Assembly: GCF_048569485.1 (NCBI RefSeq)
Contig: NC_134354.1
Span: 396,624,170-396,688,169 of the forward strand
Length of the DNA: 64,000 nt
Direction: 5' to 3'
From: Anomaloglossus baeobatrachus
Lineage: Eukaryota > Chordata > Amphibia > Anura > Aromobatidae
A program made the translations under genes and the position numbers. Below the pieces are notes generated by a model, which saw only the letters and a program-made list of their open reading frames with translations, was not told the DNA's origin and made no database searches. Of the stretch, positions 58,401 through 62,354 are shown in pieces; position 1 is the first letter of the stretch, and each line of letters opens with the position of its first letter.

Positions 58401-60590
58401 GGACCGCACGTTATTTTTTCCAATTATTATTTATTCTTACGCTCCACTTCAGGGACCCAAACAGGAAGTATGTGGACAACCAATCACAGACACTGTCAAT
58501 GTTTAATCAATGGACCTGGAAGCAGTGTGACAGCCACGCGGAAACTTGGCCAGTGTAATTGTCTTGCTTTAATCCCAATTTTGCTTTCTTTTACAGCCCC
58601 TTGGCCATTTATCTGAGCAGTAACATGGACTTCCCTGTCCGTACCCCATTTTATACTGCTTATAAATTTGAAATGAATTGTTAAAACAGTTTTCTAGAAA
58701 TGTAGGATTATTAAGAATGCTGTATTAAGGTGCCCATACACCATAGATATGTGTCAACTAAAAGGTCCATTGGCTAATACATATGGCTTCTAACTCTCTG
58801 GTAGATATGCATGCTTGGTTCTTCAGAGTGCAGCAGTTTATTCTTTGTAAAATGTGTGAAATACAACATGATTGATTGTCCTTTCCCCGATGCGTGCTGT
58901 CAGGAGAGAGCTGTGATACCCCCATACATATTAGACAGTTGGCAGTTTTGCTGACTTGATCTTAATATGTATTGGTACATATAGGTTGTTCAGGGATAAG
59001 AATAACGTATCCACTTTTAAAGAAGCATTAGACCATGGTCTGGTTTATAATTTGGTTACATCTGTAGTTTGGTGGGACTTTTTATGTTTACTTTAATGGC
59101 CCCCATACACACATTAGACTGACATGGGCCAATGAGGTGAGTTTGACTGATAAAACAGTCAAACTCATCAACAAATGATTGTTGGGGAAATTAAAGATTC
59201 AGCATAGCAAACTCTCCTCTTGATGGGAAAGTTGAATGGGATACCTCATTGGACAGCTACCTCACGTGTATGGGGGATTGAAGAGCAAGTCTTCATACAT
59301 ACTGTAATTGACTCTGACACAATTTAGCCTACAACTCTCACAGGTTCGGAATAACTGGTCTTGTCATTGAGCCATAGGGAAAGACTATATCTTATGTCCT
59401 CAGCCCTGTGAAATCAAGGCGTGACTTAATATTAATACACTAGGCTCAATAGACTCAGTTGCAGATTCTGAATCATGATTGTATAGGTCTGAACTACGAG
59501 GATGAAGGATCCTGTATAAAATGAAAAGGCTCTCAAGTAGATTAATGGTGATTGGGGATATAATGGAGTCATCTTTTATTGGAACAGGCTGCACTTATGT
59601 CAGTGTTGATGCGCAATGGTAATCCTTGTTATATCTGTTTTTACTTGTCTTTATATGTAAGTAATTGTAGTAGGATTACTATAAAGGTAATAGGTATGAC
59701 TTATAATGTCACAAGTAATTCAGGCTTAAACATTAAACTGCGGAACTGTAAAAATTAGCCCGAATTGACTGTTATTCCATGACTACTAAACTTTAAATGG
59801 AGCAGAATAGACAAAATATTAACAATAAAGATATATTACAGACCGAGGCTTTGTTTGGGCTCTCCGTCAGTGCTGACAGTATGATTTACTTACAATGCTG
59901 ACATATGTCATTATATAGGCATAAAGAGGTACTGTATATATGTGTCACATATGCACAGTGCCCATTTGTGAAAATAAGCAGTAGGGTGTTCTAATTTTGA
60001 TAGAAAATCAATTTTCACCTCTCTATTACATTAGATATATCCATTCGACTCCATTGTCAACAGTTAAAAATGTCCGTGAATAACATTCATTGGCAATTTA
60101 TCAAGGAATCGCAGCTGGCGTCAAGAGTTGAAGTATGGAAAGATAGAGGTTGAAGATTTGGATTACCACCTAATATTTCAGAAAAGTAACTACATCGAGA
60201 GTTGGTGTAAGATCACATGCTTAAGGCTAGGGCTACACGCCATGAATGAGATGGGTAATTCCCCAAGGACGGTCCTATTACTGGCAGGAGCTCCAGCTCA
60301 CATCACTAAACCCGCCTAACAACGCTTTCTTGATTCACAGATGCACTTATAATATTATGTAACACTTTGGATTCTCTACATACCTCAATAATGCTGATGG
60401 AAATAATAAAAATAGGAGGTGGTAAACAATTTGCCCTCTCCATATAGGTTATTCTGTGATCGGGTGGCAGCATCCAGTTTGAGATTGTGGTGTGGAATTT
60501 ATCCCAACAAGTTTTTGGAGGAGGATCTTTTTCAGGTTCTTCAGTCTCATCTGCCCAGTCTGCCATTCCTTCAAGTTCCATGTTGGTCAT
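16243..60590 (-). CDS. RHBDL2: RHBDL2, rhomboid intramembrane serine protease, seven coding exons
   Basis: Spliced from 60590-60384, 57171-57023, 55059-54947, 42778-42678, 22714-22654, 16876-16815 and 16422-16243, this gives 290 codons plus stop, close to the roughly 300 residues of mammalian RHBDL2. All six introns are GT-AG and phases agree (0, 2, 1, 0, 1, 0). What is seen: the WR motif of loop L1 (Trp108-Arg109), HIIGN (His122, Asn126, oxyanion side), GASGG with nucleophile Ser174, and AHFAGG with catalytic His237, so the protein should be active. Family knowledge: RHBDL2 is a multi-pass membrane protease, reported mainly at the plasma membrane, that cleaves type I membrane proteins within or next to their transmembrane helix (thrombomodulin, ephrin-B3 and EGF are reported substrates). 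The ATG at 60590 follows a splice acceptor by five bases, so at least one upstream 5' UTR exon is expected. Introns are filled with transposons; the exons look undamaged. Confidence 0.95.
16815..16876 (-). CDS. RHBDL2: RHBDL2 coding exon 6
   Basis: Completes Val211 and encodes residues 212-231: GTDVGFALYRRYISKVAGPQ. The block DxGFALYRR is typical of RHBDL2. Acceptor TTGTGCAG, donor CAG|GTAGAG (phase 0). Confidence 0.93.
17030..17409. mobile_element. Foldback MITE, 380 bp with 60-bp inverted ends
   Basis: AAGCACTAACAGGCAGG and about 45 following bases return in reverse at 17350-17409. A second inner pair (ATGATGATTGAT / ATCAATCATCAT around 17230) lets the whole unit fold. There is no coding capacity and the family is unknown. 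Confidence 0.75.
17446..18418. mobile_element. TTAA-flanked MITE (CAGCAGG family) with nested MITE
   Basis: The left end TTAAAGTGAATCTGTCAGCA mirrors the right end TGCTGACAGATTCCCTTTAA, and both sit on TTAA. The interior shares ATCATGCTGCTCTCAGA with the copy at 9837-9896. A Harbinger-like MITE interrupts it at 17773-18327. TTAA targets point to piggyBac or Kolobok. Confidence 0.7.
17773..18327. mobile_element. Harbinger-like MITE (b), 555 bp
   Basis: Ends AGCCTGCTTTACACG and CGTGTAAAGCAGGCT with TAA on both sides (17770-17772, 18328-18330). The interior has the family's GGCCAATAGATGCGGAGGGG block. No transposase. Confidence 0.85.
18586..18861. repeat. Palindromic repeat, two 87-bp arms
   Basis: The arm ATGTTAATAATGACAATGTG ... 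TCCAATTTGTATGGACA is present directly and in reverse at 18586-18672 and 18775-18861, about 100 bp apart. This is a foldback MITE-like unit with no coding frame. Confidence 0.75.
19196..19250. repeat. (TCTG)n microsatellite
   Basis: About 13 units of TCTG with one TCTA variant, close to the 5' end of the Helitron-like element. Confidence 0.95.
19278..19515. repeat. Diverged 35-40-bp repeats with CCAAT and GC-box motifs
   Basis: Units of the form ATTGGC...GCTCGCCC...GGCCCCGCCCCCC repeat about six times, each with an inverted CCAAT box (ATTGG) and a GC box (CCGCCCC). The arrangement resembles a CpG-island promoter but may only be repeat composition. Confidence 0.6.
20150..20858. repeat. 21-bp-type minisatellite (GGCTGATGCTGGGAGGAGAGA)
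   Basis: Some 30 variants of GGCTGATGCTGGGAGGAGAG and GGCTGAGGCTGGGG follow one another without a strict period. The strong purine strand bias is notable. Frames running through it are repeat artefacts. Confidence 0.9.
20860..21990. repeat. 33-bp minisatellite, about 34 copies
   Basis: The unit GGAGCACGTTTGGGAGTGCG followed by CAGCATGGCGGAT repeats every 33 bp. As 33 is divisible by three and stop codons are rare in the unit, several frames on both strands stay open for hundreds of codons. None has protein character beyond the repeat. Confidence 0.95.
22386..22414. repeat. (AT)n microsatellite
   Basis: About 15 AT units near the 3' end of the Helitron-like element. Confidence 0.9.
22654..22714 (-). 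CDS. RHBDL2: RHBDL2 coding exon 5
   Basis: Residues 191-210 plus one base: NFKEMVPLFGIFRILAIVLI. It matches the short hydrophobic TM5 exon of RHBDL2. Acceptor TTTCCACAG, donor ATAG|GTAAGT (phase 1). Confidence 0.93.
22920..23886. mobile_element. Anuran MITE (AGGAACCTGTC family) with nested MITE
   Basis: The left end AAAGGAACTTAGGTCCCCAA then ACGCTACTAACCTGCAG mirrors the right end CTGCAAGTTAATAGTGTTTG ... GACAGGTTTCCTTTGG. A second, truncated copy is at 57905-58080. A Harbinger-like MITE splits it at 22969-23524. Confidence 0.7.
22969..23524. mobile_element. Harbinger-like MITE (c), 556 bp
   Basis: Ends AGCGGGCTTTACACACTGCG and CGCAGTGTGTAAAGTAGCCT with TTA on both sides (22966-22968, 23525-23527). 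The GAACCGCC/GGCGGTTC palindrome is inside. No transposase. Confidence 0.85.
25150..25175 (-). other. Hammerhead-ribozyme-like motif (arm 1)
   Basis: On the minus strand: TTGACAA, hairpin GGCTAC-CG-TAGCC, then GAAAC. The layout follows the hammerhead core CTGANGA / stem II / GAAA with two mismatches in the first box, so catalysis is doubtful. Confidence 0.35.
26097..26545. repeat. Direct duplication of the transposase 3' end, period about 236 bp
   Basis: CTCCAAGCGGAGTCTCCC ... CATTCAGTGGCAGCACTTGT ... CCATGACTTGTTCAT occurs at about 26100-26300 and again at about 26337-26530, with some divergence. The second copy includes the last codons of the transposase (KMNKSW). The first carries a decayed version (KMNKSWFSKDF). 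Confidence 0.85.
26470..30195 (-). pseudogene. hAT transposase, one in-frame TAG from an open frame
   Basis: From the ATG at 30195 (MSGKMTDAGGKGKRRGG) the minus strand stays in one frame for 1242 codons to the TAA at 26470, broken only by a TAG at 29412-29410. Codons 1-261 form a basic, then Ser/Thr- and acid-rich tail. After the TAG come a BED-type zinc finger (CKICHGSL ... MNRHMNKYH), the RNase-H-fold start (HFTTDTWTSKHGQG), and the hAT dimerisation block near the C-terminus (SCPAASVVSERVFSAAG ... RTRLSSDNVDRLTFIKMN). The usual size of a vertebrate hAT transposase is 600-900 residues, so the N-terminal extension is large; the segment after the TAG alone would contain all known domains. A BED-hAT transposase cuts and pastes its element by binding the ends. 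It is probably inactive or only partly functional as it stands. Confidence 0.88.
30340..33693. repeat. 136-138-bp satellite array, about 24 copies, inside hAT copy 2
   Basis: GAGTGTTTGCTAGTATAATG recurs at 30481, 30617, 30753, 30891 and onward. Units are 138 bp with GCAGACGTGCTCTGC and 136 bp with GCAGAGGTGCTGC. Monomers are more uniform toward the middle. The sequence is clearly related to the 133-bp monomers at 1-8351 but shares no monomer with them. Confidence 0.97.
34773..34798 (+). other. Hammerhead-ribozyme-like motif (arm 2)
   Basis: Plus-strand partner of the arm-1 motif: TTGACAA, GGCTACCATAGCC, GAAAC. It has the same departures from the core and one weakened base pair in stem II. 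Confidence 0.35.
35242..35824. mobile_element. Harbinger-like MITE (d), 583 bp
   Basis: Ends AGAGGGCTTTACACGCTACG and CGCAGCGTGTAAAGCGGCCT with TAA on both sides (35239-35241, 35825-35827). The interior GCGGTTCGCCGG / CGGTTCAG block is as in copies c and g. It is inserted in the LTR at 24501-36231. Confidence 0.87.
36321..37237. other. Non-coding; fragments of anuran MITEs
   Basis: 36448-36518 holds AAAGGGGCTGTCCGC and GTCTACTACCTAGACAACCCCTTT, an inverted pair like the ends of the repeat at 61741-62138. GGACAGATTCCCTTTAA near 36850 is another MITE end. Nothing codes for protein. Confidence 0.5.
37238..38402 (-). mobile_element. Tc1-like transposon relic, 3' end missing
   Basis: The minus-strand 5' end is CAGTCATATGAAAAAGTTTG (at 38402) next to TA. 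An N-terminal segment (37960-37700: MGSSKQLSNDLKTKIIQ, then LSVSTVRNIVRKWKNTG and KPRSGRPRNIS) is the paired helix-turn-helix and GRPR hook. A second segment (37733-37236) has WTDETKIELFG (first D) and WIFQQDNDPK (second D). The segments are in different frames, so a frameshift lies near 37740. The frame stops after NVLE, and the DLNPIE block with the third catalytic residue and the other inverted end are absent. Confidence 0.9.
38405..39065. repeat. Minisatellite of GGATGGGG / ATATACCAG units
   Basis: 38760-39060 consists of variants of 'CATGATGGGGTCATACACCAGGATGGGG' type units of 20-30 bp, each 20 bases or less of shared core (ATATATACCAGGAT). 38405-38760 is AT-rich spacer beginning with one such unit. 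No gene. Confidence 0.75.
39066..39662. other. Non-coding repeat-like sequence around the hammerhead-like motif
   Basis: 39090-39245 resembles a dispersed repeat (CAGGGCCCATCAGACTGTAA). 39340-39430 includes the motif described separately. A-rich runs at 39470-39515. No coding frame is convincing. Confidence 0.4.
39382..39409 (-). other. Hammerhead-ribozyme-like motif
   Basis: On the minus strand: CTGATGA (exact first core box), A, stem GAAGTC-GGG-GACTTC (six perfect pairs), A, then AAAAC where the second core box should be GAAAC. This is the closest hammerhead match in the window. Stems I and III were not established. Confidence 0.4.
39663..40224. mobile_element. Harbinger-like MITE (e), 562 bp
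   Basis: Ends AGGCTGCTTTACACGGTACG and TGGTGTAAAGCAGCCT with TTA on both sides (39660-39662, 40225-40227). The interior block GGCCAATGGAAGCGGAGGGG is shared with copies a and b. Confidence 0.85.
40225..40800. repeat. Unclassified repeat interrupted by MITE (f)
   Basis: 40228-40460 and 40696-40790 read as one continuous sequence when the MITE is left out (GGTTGCAACATTTTCTTC | GATCATTGCAGATGTC). It has the look of a degraded DNA transposon, but I cannot assign the family and no frame is preserved. Confidence 0.35.
40461..40695. mobile_element. Harbinger-like MITE (f), short form, 235 bp
   Basis: Ends AGCCTGCTTTACACCATACG and CGTATGGTGTAAAGCAGGCT with TAA on both sides (40458-40460, 40696-40698). 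It is largely palindromic, with GCATACGATATCGTATGC-like blocks on each side. It appears to be an internally shortened relative of copy b. Confidence 0.88.
40985..41305. repeat. Imperfect palindromic repeat, about 320 bp
   Basis: GCAGACTTGTGAATCCTCAC near 41000 returns as GTGAAGATTCACAAGTCTGC at 41279-41298, with inner pairs GTGAGGATTCTC / GAGAATCCTCAC. A MITE-like foldback of unknown family. Confidence 0.7.
41308..41888. mobile_element. Harbinger-like MITE (g), 581 bp
   Basis: Ends AGGCCGCTTTACACGCTGCG and AGCGTGTAAAGTCACCT with TAA on both sides (41305-41307, 41889-41891). It contains the GAACCGCC palindromic block. It directly abuts MITE (h). Confidence 0.87.
41892..42253. mobile_element. 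Harbinger-like MITE (h), diverged, about 362 bp
   Basis: Ends GGCCACGTCTCAC and GTGACGGGGGCT lie between TAA trinucleotides (41889-41891, 42254-42256). The left TAA is shared with MITE (g). The interior has GATATCGCTAGCGA-type palindromes. The inverted ends match less well than in the other copies, so this is a second subfamily. Confidence 0.65.
42266..42546. mobile_element. Tc1/mariner end fragment
   Basis: On the minus strand the segment starts TACAGTCTTGAGAAAAACGA followed by AGTGCAACTTC, a typical Tc1/mariner-type end next to TA. No matching opposite end or transposase frame is visible, so it is a fragment or old MITE. Confidence 0.45.
42678..42778 (-). CDS. RHBDL2: RHBDL2 coding exon 4 (catalytic serine)
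   Basis: Residues 157-190. It contains SSIFDPHLALVGASGGVYAL with the GxSG nucleophile Ser174 of the TM4 helix, then IGGYFMNIIV. Acceptor GTGACTAG, donor GTG|GTGAGT (phase 0). It is separated from its neighbours by 12 kb and 20 kb of transposon-filled intron. Confidence 0.95.
42779..43724. other. Intronic non-coding; possible retro-inserted sequence
   Basis: No protein-coding signal. 43540-43610 has AATAAA followed by an A-rich tail (AAAAAAAAAACAAACAAAC), which could mark the 3' end of a retrotransposed RNA. The body at 42840-43540 was not recognised. Confidence 0.35.
43725..44944 (+). mobile_element. Tc1-like transposon, full length but decayed
   Basis: Inverted ends CAGTATCTCACAAAAGTGAA and GTACTCATTTTTGTGAGATA(CTG) mark a 1220-bp element; TA follows the right end, while the left TA is mutated. 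Pieces of transposase on the plus strand lie in different frames: a helix-turn-helix part (43939-44150, ANIAREVTGVEG ... HRTLHQIGLH), WSDET-like sequence near 44190, and DLNPIEHLWGLLKWKVEE at 44500-44560. At least two frameshifts and small deletions make it a pseudogene. Confidence 0.9.
44945..45415. other. Intronic non-coding, nothing recognised
   Basis: Moderately A/T-rich. The 83-residue frame at 45185-45436 has no family signature and runs into the MITE end. Confidence 0.4.
45561..46624 (+). repeat. 5' LTR of the Gypsy element
   Basis: TG...CA long terminal repeat of 1064 bp. GTATAAAATC near 45904 could be a TATA box for the element. Small frames within it recur identically in the 3' copy and are not genes. 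Confidence 0.95.
46630..46647 (+). other. Candidate primer-binding site of the Gypsy element
   Basis: TGGCGTCACGAACAGGAT lies five bases after the 5' LTR, where a TGG-starting tRNA-complementary site is expected. The tRNA was not identified. Confidence 0.5.
46886..47935 (+). CDS. Gypsy gag (capsid and nucleocapsid)
   Basis: 349 codons. The N-terminal part is Ala/Pro-rich. The middle (about residues 50-230) is an alpha-helical capsid-type region with YSGESHTLSDFRESLHSLF and YALNLQEALKAV. A coiled stretch follows (TAELRQQVQELTKTVAALAK). One CCHC zinc knuckle (CRRCSQAGHIARHC, about 321-334) near the C-terminus binds RNA. Pol follows in another frame, so expression of pol would rely on a family-typical frameshift or read-through. 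Confidence 0.9.
   Translation: MSDSEGGQVAAIARDAAAPAEAIPVAVAPAPTVAPVMPITMPYIPGAEWLPQYSGESHTLSDFRESLHSLFRVYPLTESQKVGILMGQLAGAAQREAKSWPDTDKGTAAQILAKLKSTFDTRTAAEIKMRFFGCKQRATDSIRDYALNLQEALKAVKQVDPESVREEHKLLTEQFIEGLLSDAHRTQLRIMVLQNPALDFAKFKDQAIRVLRESTPNDPVPLRPLAITYPGVVPATRATAGAEAQSLDKDPTAELRQQVQELTKTVAALAKTVQSLQVTPSPARIELASSPEDVPWMRQRRIPPTRGRDTDRYDSTGQPICRRCSQAGHIARHCPLNGQSLGPGADPQV
47971..52083 (+). CDS. Gypsy pol (protease, reverse transcriptase, RNase H, integrase)
   Basis: 1370 codons. Aspartic protease motif LLDTGSQVTT (about 19-28); reverse transcriptase with VKKKDGTMRMCVDYRQIN and the YLDD box (about 474); RNase H (LYTDASNVGLGAVLSQ, about 628); integrase with the HHCC finger (HFGWKKLEALL ... 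CRDCGPCNLRR) and core (LDHVKL, LTDQGPAFEAE, YHPQTNGLCEKMN); then a GPY/F-like end (WENEPYTI) and a Pro/Glu-rich tail. The order RT-RH-IN is that of Ty3/Gypsy. The frame is open throughout. Confidence 0.96.
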   Translation: MGGRPVLPIVLDGIPLNALLDTGSQVTTIPHKLYKRYWADSDIDHGPDDDLTIVASNGQPLPQIGYKEVTIKVGRVELPCQGMIIVDIDRKESDPLLTIGTNVIENCIAEVIILLQQASETASSGQQRALQMEIRALMRRQQVELAGGEIGSVRVSDPLPIVIPPRSEMLIWCRAAIGLKGQDYHALVEPVYSDSRPGVLIARGVADVRKGRVPVRVLNCGEEEAKLPRYATVAKLYTVSNNTIKAVEPLIPSDQAEDNGSKGQPEDWCQKLHVGTDSTPSHQKRGVYRVVQEYERVFSKHPLDFGQVKGVQHQIPTGDHHPIKERYRPVPPAQYQCAKEMLREMKEAGVIRDSCSPWAAPLVLVKKKDGTMRMCVDYRQINRITHKDAYPLPRIEESLTALKSANYFSTLDLTSGYWQVPVAEADKEKTAFTTPMGLCEFNCMPFGLCNAPGTFQRLMECCLGHHNFETVLLYLDDVIVYSKTYEDHLKHLAEVFESLSKYGLKIKPSKCHLLKPKVQYLGHVVSAEGVAPDPEKVTVIKDWPRPTTVKEVRQFLGLVGYYRRFIDGFTKIAAPLQDLLVGQPKQAKKQSPPFEWGSQLETSFVRLKGALTGEEILAYPDYSQPFILYTDASNVGLGAVLSQVQGGRERVIAYASRKLRPTERNPENYSSFKLEFLAIVWAVTERFKHYLASAKFTIFTDNNPLTHLATAKLGAMEQRWMARLSNFDFTIKYRAGKKNNNADALSRMPHLPESGEDLDELEEIELPAFHHQGVSQCEHAVGVKRLNQHEVSVNPLLHHNWEETQNGDPAVRLVKEKLAQAETHLGPDAPEEAQQLWKERGRLFTYQGKLCKRYVNYRTNELVWQIVVPQRDAPMVLAAYHDNAGHFGWKKLEALLRDRFYWVHMRKMIEKWCRDCGPCNLRRKDDASQRSPLQPIVTKQPLELVALDHVKLTPSRSGYVYALTIVDHYSRFLVVVPVKDQTARTAARAFQASFCRPHGYPERVLTDQGPAFEAEVFQEFCNMYGCKKIRTTPYHPQTNGLCEKMNHVVIDMLKTLPLEERNQWPEKLPDLVDLYNHIPVNSTNCSPAYLMRARPGKLPVDFEMGTVSPEAVQEIEDWDAERQQRYRKVQECVERSLSQARTRQEQHYNQTAPATPLAPGEQVLKKKRKTHKLDDQWENEPYTIIPSNFDNSKVCLISKDEGKTCQAISRDRLKACPERCRIQREMEGVQGSPQSQEKEGEMIQTILGKFPKTWTRINNAIVVPVLAFPQLVEPETEKVPDPPKESSAPARDDTPAVEQEDQPPVSGEPVIPLATPGPQRQPSRLPIGVRPTCSAEIEDVPRSQGQTPELRRSQRSTRGQPPLRYRESTV
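52506..52514 (+). other. Polypurine tract of the Gypsy element
   Basis: AAGGGGGAG directly before the 3' LTR, the expected primer site for plus-strand synthesis. Confidence 0.8.
52515..53578 (+). repeat. 3' LTR of the Gypsy element
   Basis: Same length and, by eye, the same sequence as the 5' LTR; it ends GGGCGAGTCA just before the duplicated GTTC. Confidence 0.95.
54048..54946. other. Intronic non-coding with an inverted repeat
   Basis: 54150-54420 is an imperfect palindrome: GATGACATCACAAGGTGAAT / ATTCACCTTGTGACATCA and AGGGCACCTACGTCA / TGACGTAGGTGCCCT. 54715-54850 is rich in GCATGAAAAAAGC-type low-complexity sequence. No gene apart from the RHBDL2 exon that follows. Confidence 0.6.
54947..55059 (-). 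CDS. RHBDL2: RHBDL2 coding exon 3 (TM2-TM3)
   Basis: Ends Gly119 and encodes residues 120-156 plus one base. It reads VQHIIGNLFLQLFLGIPLEM then VHKGHRVGIVYIAGVLG. His122 and Asn126 match the His/Asn pair that stabilises the oxyanion in rhomboids. Acceptor CCAAAG, donor G|GTCAGT, a slightly unusual +3 base. Confidence 0.94.
55619..55880. repeat. 24-bp minisatellite, about 11 copies
   Basis: ATGGGGGCTGCATAGTGCTG+CCAC repeats every 24 bp. As 24 is divisible by three, several frames stay open; these are artefacts. Confidence 0.95.
55881..56062. repeat. Imperfect repeats of GGAG(G/C)AAT...GGCTGCATTAT
   Basis: Three to four diverged units containing TATGGAGGAATATGAGGCTG continue the composition of the 24-bp array with longer, irregular spacing. 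Confidence 0.6.
56068..56300. repeat. Minisatellite of about 39-42 bp, about 6 copies
   Basis: CCCCCAGAGCTCTATGTCCC followed by TTCCACCCCAGTGCTGTATA repeats, alternating with a GCAAGAACTGTATGTCCCCC variant. Confidence 0.9.
57023..57171 (-). CDS. RHBDL2: RHBDL2 coding exon 2 (TM1 end and L1 loop)
   Basis: Residues 70-118 plus two bases of Gly119. It reads LGVFIYYAVWMPQKQW ... PFIYRPDKREEAWRFVSYML. AWRF is the rhomboid WR motif of loop L1. Acceptor TTCTTCTAG, donor GG|GTAAGG (phase 2). Confidence 0.95.
57411..57650 (+). mobile_element. LINE 3' end fragment (CR1/L2-like)
   Basis: Encodes GFFTVRAVRLWNALPQEVV-like residues followed by MADTITAFKKGLDDFLS, the C-terminal tail typical of CR1/L2-group reverse transcriptases, then a 3' tail ending GTAACAATGTAACTATGATT. 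A second copy lies in reverse at 62355-62770. Confidence 0.75.
57905..58080. repeat. Truncated MITE of the AGGAACCTGTC family
   Basis: TTAAAGGGAACCTGTCATTT and the following CCAAACACTATTAGCCTGCAG match the ends of the repeat at 22920-23886. It is cut off after TTTCAGTCATAGAGGCAC. Confidence 0.7.
58081..58640. repeat. Dispersed repeats, part a reverse copy of 9965-10370
   Basis: 58345-58440 (GCTGTCTGCTTTATCTGCGC, TGGGTATTAAAATACCG, CCAATTATTATTTATTCTTAC) is the reverse complement of about 10235-10330. 58081-58330 is another non-coding repeat-like segment, TGTCACAGGGTGTGGGAG. Confidence 0.55.
58641..60383. other. RHBDL2 intron 1 sequence, mostly unrecognised
   Basis: 59096-59277 has inverted ends CCCCCATACACAC / CGTGTATGGGGG, an anuran-type MITE. 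The rest is A/T-rich with no coding signal. Confidence 0.45.
60384..60590 (-). CDS. RHBDL2: RHBDL2 coding exon 1 (N-terminus and start of TM1)
   Basis: Residues 1-69. An acidic N-terminal tail (MTNMELEGMADWADETEEPE) is followed by the conserved block SNWMLP...YMERANCLPPP and the first hydrophobic residues FIISISIIE. The donor is GAG|GTATGT (phase 0). Upstream of the ATG the sequence TACTGTAG|ATATC gives a good acceptor, so the transcript exon probably begins at 60595. The tail is somewhat shorter than in mammals. Confidence 0.93.
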
Positions 60591-60647
60591 GATATCTACA
60601 GTAACAAAGATATATTAAAATAAAATATATGGATACACCTAAATGAA

Positions 60648-61690
60648 ATGGGAATGGTTAGTGATATCAACTTCCTGTTTGTGGCTAATTAGTATACGGA
60701 ACGGAGGAAACTTTTCAAGATGGGTGGTGACCATGGCGGCCATTTTGAAGTCGGCCATTTTGGATCCGACTTTATTTTTTCCAATGGGAAGAGGGTCATC
60801 TAACACATCAAACGTATTGAGAATTTCACAAGAAAAACAATGGTGTGCTTGGTTTTCATGTAACGTTATTCGTTCATTAGTTATTTACAATTGTATGACC
60901 ACTAATAAAATGTGTTTTAAATGCTGCCCATTCTGTTGGATTGTCAATGCAACCCTCTTCTCCCACTCTTGAAACACTGATAGCAACACCGCCGAAGAAA
61001 TGCTAGCACAGGCTTCCAGTATCCGTTATTTCAGATGCTGCACATCATGCATTTTCACAGCATAGACAATTGCCATCCAGATGACCCCAAAGATAACAGT
61101 CTAAGGGGGTCAGAATGGGAGACCTTGGTGGCCATTTAACTGGCCCACGATGACCAATCCACTTTCCAGGGCACTGTTCATGTAGGAATGCTTGAACCTG
61201 TGATGGTGCACCATCACATTATGGGTGTCAGGTCTGAGCATTCCTACATGAACAGTGTCCTGGAAAGTGGATTGGTTATCGTGGGCCAGTTGAATGGCTA
61301 CCAAGGTCTTCTGATCTGAACCCCTTAGACTTTTATCTTTGGGGTCATCTGAAGGCAATTGTCTATGCTGTGAAGATATAGGATGTGGAGCATTGGAAAC
61401 AATGGATACTGTAAGCCTGTGCTAGCATTTCTTCTGCAGTGTTGCTATCAATGTGTCAAGAGTGGGAGAAGAGGATTGCATTGACAATCCAACACAATGG
61501 GCCACACTTCGAAAACATTTTATAAGTGGTCATAAAATTGTAAATAACTAATGAACGTATAACGTTATGTTAAAACTAAGCACACCATTGTTTTTCTTGT
61601 GAAATTCTCAATAAATTTGATGTGTTACATGACCCTCTTCCCATTGGAAAAAATAAAAATGGATCCAAAATGGCCAACTTCAAAATGTAC
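60648..61690. mobile_element. 1-kb palindrome made of inverted mariner-type transposase ends
   Basis: Arms at about 60750-61195 and 61225-61690 are reverse complements around a centre near 61210. Each arm ends in CATTTTGGATCC...CCAATGGGAAGAGGGTCAT. On the plus strand the right arm reads PVEW...SSDLNPLDFYLWGHLKA then IVYAVKI and QEWEKRIALTIQ, the C-terminal half of a mariner/IS630-type transposase with the third catalytic acid as D; it has stops (for example after AVKI). The left arm encodes the same on the minus strand. The left outer end extends about 90 bp further than the right. Confidence 0.8.
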
Positions 61691-61740
61691 TGTATATATG
61701 TCCAAACATTCAATATTACTTTTCTTAAGGCTTGCCTTAA

Positions 61741-62138
61741 GGGGTTTTCCACTAGTTTACCTTATTGTTAGGACAGGTCATTAATTTATCATTTTTGGGG
61801 ATTAGACAACTGGTACCCCCACCGAACAGCTGTTATCAGCTCCGGCTGCAGCCGGATGTAAAACACTGCATGGAGCAGAACACCACAGCTTTATACATTG
61901 TTTAGTAACCGCTGCTGACAATGGAGCACAGCGCCTTTTAAATCCAATAGAAGCTGAGCTGCAGTTCTTTGCAACACCTAATAAACCATGTATGGAGCTT
62001 TGGTGTTCCATCAGTACAATGATTACATGCCTGAGATGAAAAAAGTTGCTGGTCGAGTAGACAGGTATTGGGCCATCTATCTGAAATCAATGACATGTGT
62101 TAAGAATGTCATCAATATATAACTAGTAGACAACCCCT
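61741..62138. mobile_element. TTAA-flanked MITE, 398 bp
   Basis: GGGGTTTTCCACTAGTTTAC at the left mirrors AACTAGTAGACAACCCCT at the right, with TTAA on both sides (61737-61740, 62139-62142). It is a common anuran repeat form (AAGGGGTTGTCCACTA). No coding frame. Confidence 0.75.
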
Positions 62139-62354
62139 TTAACTCATTGTAGTTGCTCGCACTTTGAAATTAGTTTTTTTCACGTAGTATACAAATTTAT
62201 GCATTTGAACCAAATATGAATAAAGTTAAATAAATAAGTAGGCTATGTGCTTAATGTACTGCAAAATGTGGTGCTGGAGAAGGATATTATCATACCATGG
62301 ATGGCAAGAAGAACAAACAAATCAATTTTGGAACAAATCAAGTCAGACATGTCA

